Positions 5,623 to 9,455 of a DNA stretch of 9,455 bases are shown here, one piece after another; the first letter of the stretch is position 1; every line of letters starts with the position of its first letter. Under the pieces are notes generated by a model. That model worked only from the letters and a program-made list of their open reading frames with translations. It was not told where the DNA came from and searched no databases. The position numbers and the translations under genes were made by a program. This DNA is from Limnohabitans sp. GTDB lineage: Bacteria; Pseudomonadota; Gammaproteobacteria; Burkholderiales; Burkholderiaceae_C. The DNA is taken from contig JAHECM010000066.1 in assembly GCA_024641725.1 (NCBI GenBank), positions 1 through 9,455 on the forward strand, read 5' to 3'.

Positions 5623-7725
5623 ATGAGCACATTGACCTTGTCAACGATCCGGCAGCAGTTGTCGCGTGTGGACCTGGCTGGGCTGGGCATTCCGGCGCTG
5701 GTGCTTTTGATCGTGGCCATGCTGGTCTTGCCGCTGCCTGCGCTGCTGCTGGACGTGTTGTTCACCTTCAACATCGGCTGCAGCCTGGTGATCATCATGA
5801 TCGCCATCGGCACCCGTAAGCCACTCGAGTTTTCGTCTTTCCCCTCGGTCTTGCTGTTTGCCACCATGCTGCGCTTGGCGCTCAACGTGGCTTCGACCCG
5901 GGTGATCTTGGTCAATGGCCATGAAGGCCACGAAGCGGCCGGTAAAGTGGTGGCCGCTTTTGGCGAATTCGTCATCGGTGGCAATTACCTGGTGGGTTTC
6001 ATCATCTTCTCGATACTGATGATCATCAACTTCATGGTGGTGACCAAGGGTGCAGGCCGGGTGTCTGAGGTGAATGCCCGTTTTACCTTGGACGCCATGC
6101 CGGGCAAGCAAATGTCGATTGACGCCGACTTGAATGCCGGGGTCATTGACCAAGAAACCGCCAAAAAGCGCCGCGAAGAATTGGCTCAAGAGTCTGACTT
6201 TTTCGGCTCCATGGACGGTGCCTCTAAATTCGTCAGCGGCGACGCGATCGCGGGCTTGTTGATCTTGTTGATCAACTTGATCGGTGGCTTGGCCATCGGT
6301 GTGGGCCAGCACGGTCTGGGCCTGGGGGATGCGGGTCGCATCTACACCTTGCTGACCATCGGTGACGGCCTGGTGGCTCAGATCCCTTCTTTGTTCTTGT
6401 CTTTGGCCACGGCCATCATCGTGACCCGCGTGACCACCGCGGAAACCATGACCGAGCAGGCGACCACTCAGCTGGCCAACCCGACCGCTTTGTTCATTTC
6501 TGCGGGCATTTTGGGTTTGCTGGGCATGGTGCCGGGCATGCCTCACCTGGTGTTTTTGACCCTGGGCATGGGCTGCGCCGGTTTGGCCTGGATGATTGTG
6601 CAGCGCGAGTCCCAGCCCGCACGGGGTGAATCCGGAGGCCCCGCTGCCGCCGGGGTCAGTGACGAGCCCAAAGAACTGGACTGGGACGATGTCGATCAGG
6701 TGGACCTGATTGGCTTGGAAATCGGCTACGGCCTGATCCCTCTGGTCAACCCTGAAACCGGTGGGCAGCTGATGAACCGCGTCAAAGGGGTGCGCAAAAA
6801 ACTTTCTGCGGAGCTGGGCTTTTTGATCCAGGCCGTGCGCATCCGTGACGCGCTGAACATTGACCCTGACACCTACCACATCGTGCTCAAGGGCGTGGTG
6901 CGCGGCAAAGGCCAAGTCAAAGTGGGCCGTGAGTTGGCGATCAACCCCGGCCAGGTCTATGGCAACTTGGAAGGCCAAGCCACCCGCGAGCCTGCATTCG
7001 GCTTGGAGGCCGTCTGGATCGAACCCTCGCAGCGCGACCATGCCCGTGCGCTGGGCTACACCGTGGTCGATGCCAGCACCGCCATTGCCACCCACCTGAA
7101 CAAAGTCCTGCGCGACAACGCGGCCGACTTGCTCAGCCACGACGAAGTCCAGCAGTTGCTCGACAAACTGTCGGCCCGCTCGCCCAAATTGGTCGAAGAC
7201 CTGGTGCCCGGCAAGCTGGGGCTGGGGGCCATGACCCGCACCCTGCAAAACCTGTTGCAAGAATCGGTGCCGATCCGTGACATGCGCTCGATTGTGGAGA
7301 GCCTGACCGAAGCGGCCAGCCGCTCACAGGACCCAGACACCTTGACCGCGCTGGTGCGCCCCAAGCTGGGCCGCATGATCGTGCAAGGCCTGCTGCCCGA
7401 CGCCAACAACACCTTGTCGGTGATGACTTTGGACCCCGGCCTGGAGCAATTGCTGCACAACGTCTTGCAACAAAGCGCGCCCGGCCAGCCCACGGTGATG
7501 GAGCCAGGCTTGTCTGAGCGCCTGTTCAGTGCGCTGCGCGAAGGGGCCAAAGCGGTCGAAGAGCAGGGGCACCCTGCGGTGTTGGTGGTCTCGCCATCGA
7601 TCCGCCCTTGGTTGTCCAAGGCCGCACGTTACCGAGTGAGCGAGCTGACCTTGCTGTCCTACAGTGAAATCCCGGACGACCAGAGCGTCAAGGTGATCCA
7701 CACTGTGCAAGCCGAAACCCGTTGA
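5623..7725 (+). CDS. flhA: Flagellar export gate protein FlhA
   Basis: FlhA is the largest export-gate subunit. Its membrane half couples export to the proton gradient, and its cytoplasmic half forms a nonameric ring that receives substrates and chaperones. The 700 residues match the family. The N-terminal half (to about 328) is hydrophobic with multiple spans. The FHIPEP-family loop is intact at about residues 144-190 (RVSEVNARFTLDAMPGKQMS, then IDADLNAG). SGDAIAG at 205-211 contains Asp207, apparently equivalent to the functional Asp208 of Salmonella FlhA. A linker rich in Gly and Pro (about 331-350) leads to the cytoplasmic domain beginning DLIGLEIGYGLIPLV. First gene of the rightward unit, directly behind the sigma-54 promoter. 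flhB, often its neighbour, is not adjacent; fliK lies upstream and divergent. Confidence 0.98.
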   Translation: MSTLTLSTIRQQLSRVDLAGLGIPALVLLIVAMLVLPLPALLLDVLFTFNIGCSLVIIMIAIGTRKPLEFSSFPSVLLFATMLRLALNVASTRVILVNGHEGHEAAGKVVAAFGEFVIGGNYLVGFIIFSILMIINFMVVTKGAGRVSEVNARFTLDAMPGKQMSIDADLNAGVIDQETAKKRREELAQESDFFGSMDGASKFVSGDAIAGLLILLINLIGGLAIGVGQHGLGLGDAGRIYTLLTIGDGLVAQIPSLFLSLATAIIVTRVTTAETMTEQATTQLANPTALFISAGILGLLGMVPGMPHLVFLTLGMGCAGLAWMIVQRESQPARGESGGPAAAGVSDEPKELDWDDVDQVDLIGLEIGYGLIPLVNPETGGQLMNRVKGVRKKLSAELGFLIQAVRIRDALNIDPDTYHIVLKGVVRGKGQVKVGRELAINPGQVYGNLEGQATREPAFGLEAVWIEPSQRDHARALGYTVVDASTAIATHLNKVLRDNAADLLSHDEVQQLLDKLSARSPKLVEDLVPGKLGLGAMTRTLQNLLQESVPIRDMRSIVESLTEAASRSQDPDTLTALVRPKLGRMIVQGLLPDANNTLSVMTLDPGLEQLLHNVLQQSAPGQPTVMEPGLSERLFSALREGAKAVEEQGHPAVLVVSPSIRPWLSKAARYRVSELTLLSYSEIPDDQSVKVIHTVQAETR

Positions 7726-7751
7726 AACCGTTGAGATAAGCCGGAAACACC

Positions 7752-9038
7752 ATGGAACTCAAACGCATCCTTGCCAAAGACGCACGCACCGCCACCGAAC
7801 AGGCCATCAAGCTGTACGGCGACCATGTGCTGATCGTCTCCAACCACCGCGTGGGCACGCAAACCGAACTGGTGCTGGCGGTGGACATTGCCGCCGAAAA
7901 TGCGCCCCTTCACGCCGCTCACATCAGCCCTGGTGTGCAGGCCGCTGAGCCGCAAAACCCGTTCAAACAGCAGTTCGCCACCCTGATGGGCATGAGCGAG
8001 CCGCGTGCTGCACAGCCCAAAGCCGTGGAACTGGCGGCGGCCGCTCAGGAGGGGCAGCCCGCCCAAGCTGAAGTCCAAGCCGAAGACGACCGAGACCGCA
8101 TCCGCAGTCAAGAAATTGTCTCCTTGGTGCGCGAAGAGTTGGCCGATCTGCGCCGCGAGTTTCGCCAAAGCCAGCGCACCGCGCTGTGGCAAGCCAACGC
8201 CAGCTGGGACGACAACATCCAACCCCTGGTCAGCCTCCTGCACAGCAGCACCATGCCCACGGGCTTGCGCACTTTGCTGCTCGACGGCTTGCAAAACCAA
8301 ACCAACTTGGCCTTGGGCAGTGCCCAAATCCGCAGCCAACTCCTGTCGGCAGCGGCCAACCCCGACCCATTGATCCCCCAAAAAGGCGTGCATGTGATTG
8401 CAGGCCCCTCCGGTGCTGGAAAATCGCTCATGGCGGCCCGCTTGGCGCAAGCCGGTGCGGCCCAGCTCGGGGCCGAACAAGTGGCCCTGATCAGCTTTCA
8501 CGACATGCGTGCAGGGGCTTGGAGTCAGGTCCAAATTTTGGGTGCGCAGGCGGGCGTCGAGGTCTTCCGTGCGGTGGATACTGCCACCTTGCAGCTGCTG
8601 ATGTCGGAACTTTCGCATCGCCAACTGATCGTGATTGATACCCCGGGTGTTCAGATGGCATCCCACGTTCAGGACATCATGACGGTCTCCCCCTCCGCTT
8701 GGGTGCACGCTGTGGTGGCGGCCGACGCCTCTGAGACCACATGGCGTCGGGTGCTGCACACCGAGTCGCTGCGCTTTGACAGTCTGATGGTCAGCAAAAT
8801 GGACGAGGCCGATGCACCTTGGGCACTGCTACAATTTTTGAGCAACGGACTGCCCGTCCCCGCGCGTTCGCTGGTGAGCCAATCTGACCGATTGGCGCAG
8901 CCCCTGCAGACGTGGTCGGTGCAGTCTCTGGTAGACCACGCGATGGTGGCAGACCAACTGGTTTTTTCAGAAGCCGATGTTTCACCCACTGCCCACCCCT
9001 TGGTGAACGGCTTCAAGCAAAGAGAACTCAATGGATAA
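7752..9038 (+). CDS. flhF: FlhF, SRP-type GTPase for flagellar placement (divergent)
   Basis: FlhF is an SRP-family GTPase that recruits early flagellar parts to the pole. The 428 residues give a family-typical layout. The N-terminal B domain starts MELKRILAKDARTATEQAI and includes HVLIVSN. A variable Ala/Gln-rich linker (about 55-110) and an N-type helical region follow. The GTPase part has the P-loop GPSGAGKS at 218-225, an I-box-like HDMRAGA at 250-256, DTPG at 296-299 and SKMDE at 348-352. These positions differ from the usual GPTGVGKTT, DTYRIGA, DTAG and TKLDE, and the usual GQ-type G5 motif is not evident (S376-Q383 instead). GGAAA lies 6-7 nt before the ATG. It starts 26 nt after flhA and overlaps flhG by 8 nt. 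The identification rests on the B domain, gene order and motif positions. Confidence 0.9.
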   Translation: MELKRILAKDARTATEQAIKLYGDHVLIVSNHRVGTQTELVLAVDIAAENAPLHAAHISPGVQAAEPQNPFKQQFATLMGMSEPRAAQPKAVELAAAAQEGQPAQAEVQAEDDRDRIRSQEIVSLVREELADLRREFRQSQRTALWQANASWDDNIQPLVSLLHSSTMPTGLRTLLLDGLQNQTNLALGSAQIRSQLLSAAANPDPLIPQKGVHVIAGPSGAGKSLMAARLAQAGAAQLGAEQVALISFHDMRAGAWSQVQILGAQAGVEVFRAVDTATLQLLMSELSHRQLIVIDTPGVQMASHVQDIMTVSPSAWVHAVVAADASETTWRRVLHTESLRFDSLMVSKMDEADAPWALLQFLSNGLPVPARSLVSQSDRLAQPLQTWSVQSLVDHAMVADQLVFSEADVSPTAHPLVNGFKQRELNG

Positions 9039-9455
9039 AACCAATCGCACCGAGGTGATCGGCATTGCCAGTGGCAAAGGCGGTGTTGGCAAGACCACCG
9101 TGTCGGTCAACTTGGCTGTGGCCCTGCAAATGTCGGGGGCCAAAGTCATGTTGTTCGACGCGGACTTGGGTTTGGCCAATGCACAAATTGCACTGGGCTG
9201 CCGGGCCACCTACAACCTCAGCCATTTTTTGAGCGGCGAAAAAACCCTCAAAGACATCGTGGTCACCACCCGGCAGGGTGTCAAATTGATTCCTGGCGCC
9301 TCTGGCGTGCACGAAATGGCGGCCATCGACGAGTTGCAAGCGGCGCGCATCGTGCAGGCCTTCAGCGAGCTCGAAGACCAGATCGACTACCTGATTGTGG
9401 ACATGGCTGCCGGCATTGCCCCGGCGGTGTTGTCATTCATGCAAGCCACCCCGCG
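9031..9455 (+). CDS. flhG: FlhG/FleN, MinD-type ATPase controlling flagellar number (partial)
   Basis: FlhG (FleN, YlxH) is a MinD-like ATPase that limits flagellar number, commonly by acting on FlhF and on the flagellar master activator. Only 141 codons are in the window, about half the protein. The deviant Walker A SGKGGVGKTT lies at residues 14-23, with the signature Lys at 16 and the P-loop Lys at 21. FDADLGLAN lies at 42-50, LIPGASG at 86-92 and LIVDMAAGI at 121-129 (usual form VDTAAGI). The start is fixed: reading back in frame from the ATG at 9031, a TGA occurs at 9004-9006 with no other start codon between. The protein therefore has only about eight residues before its first beta strand. 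The overlap ATGGATAA with the flhF stop suggests coupled translation. Confidence 0.95.
   Translation, partial: MDKTNRTEVIGIASGKGGVGKTTVSVNLAVALQMSGAKVMLFDADLGLANAQIALGCRATYNLSHFLSGEKTLKDIVVTTRQGVKLIPGASGVHEMAAIDELQAARIVQAFSELEDQIDYLIVDMAAGIAPAVLSFMQATP

Noticed and set aside
5641..7260. Long open frame (539 codons) antisense to flhA
   Set aside because: It mirrors the codon bias of flhA. Its product is rich in His, Gln, Gly and Asp with no recognisable domain, as expected of a shadow of a GC-rich gene.
7659..8759. Open frame of 366 codons antisense to the flhA end and flhF
   Set aside because: His/Gln/Gly-rich composition and full overlap with intact flhF mark it as a shadow.

Overview
The window is a block of flagellar genes from a moderately GC-rich proteobacterium, with no mobile element, RNA gene or CRISPR array visible. 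Two divergent transcription units share a 217-bp intergenic region (5406-5622). Leftward, on the minus strand, lie fliK, fliL, fliM, fliN, fliO, fliP, fliQ and fliR, with fliR running off the left edge. Rightward, on the plus strand, lie flhA, flhF and flhG (fleN), with flhG running off the right edge. Protein style and gene order suggest a betaproteobacterium, perhaps a Comamonadaceae-like Burkholderiales member. That is inference from memory of families, not a search result.

Left arm (1-5405, minus strand): genes are packed with gaps of 9-41 nt or short overlaps, as expected for one operon. It encodes the hook-length ruler FliK, the stator-associated membrane protein FliL, the C-ring switch proteins FliM and FliN, and the export-gate proteins FliO, FliP, FliQ and FliR. 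Intergenic region: a near-perfect sigma-54 promoter (5531-5546) points at flhA. No convincing promoter was found for the fliK direction. Right arm (5623-9455, plus strand): FlhA is the large export-gate subunit. FlhF (SRP-type GTPase) and FlhG (MinD-type ATPase) normally set the position and number of polar flagella. flhB is absent from its frequent place beside flhA.

Together the genes build and place the flagellar export apparatus: FliPQR plus FlhA form the gate, FliMN the cytoplasmic ring, FliK controls hook length, and FlhF/FlhG probably give polar placement. The sigma-54 promoter suggests a tiered flagellar regulon with a sigma-54 activator outside the window.

I found no wholly new system. 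The points that deserve a second look are: an eight-C tract at the invariant TPPN motif of fliP (possible phase-variable site); an FlhF whose nucleotide-binding motifs have all drifted from the family pattern, next to an FlhG that cannot carry the N-terminal FlhF-activating helix; the sigma-54 promoter; a His/Gly/Asp repeat linker in FliL; and a drifted CheY-binding peptide in FliM.
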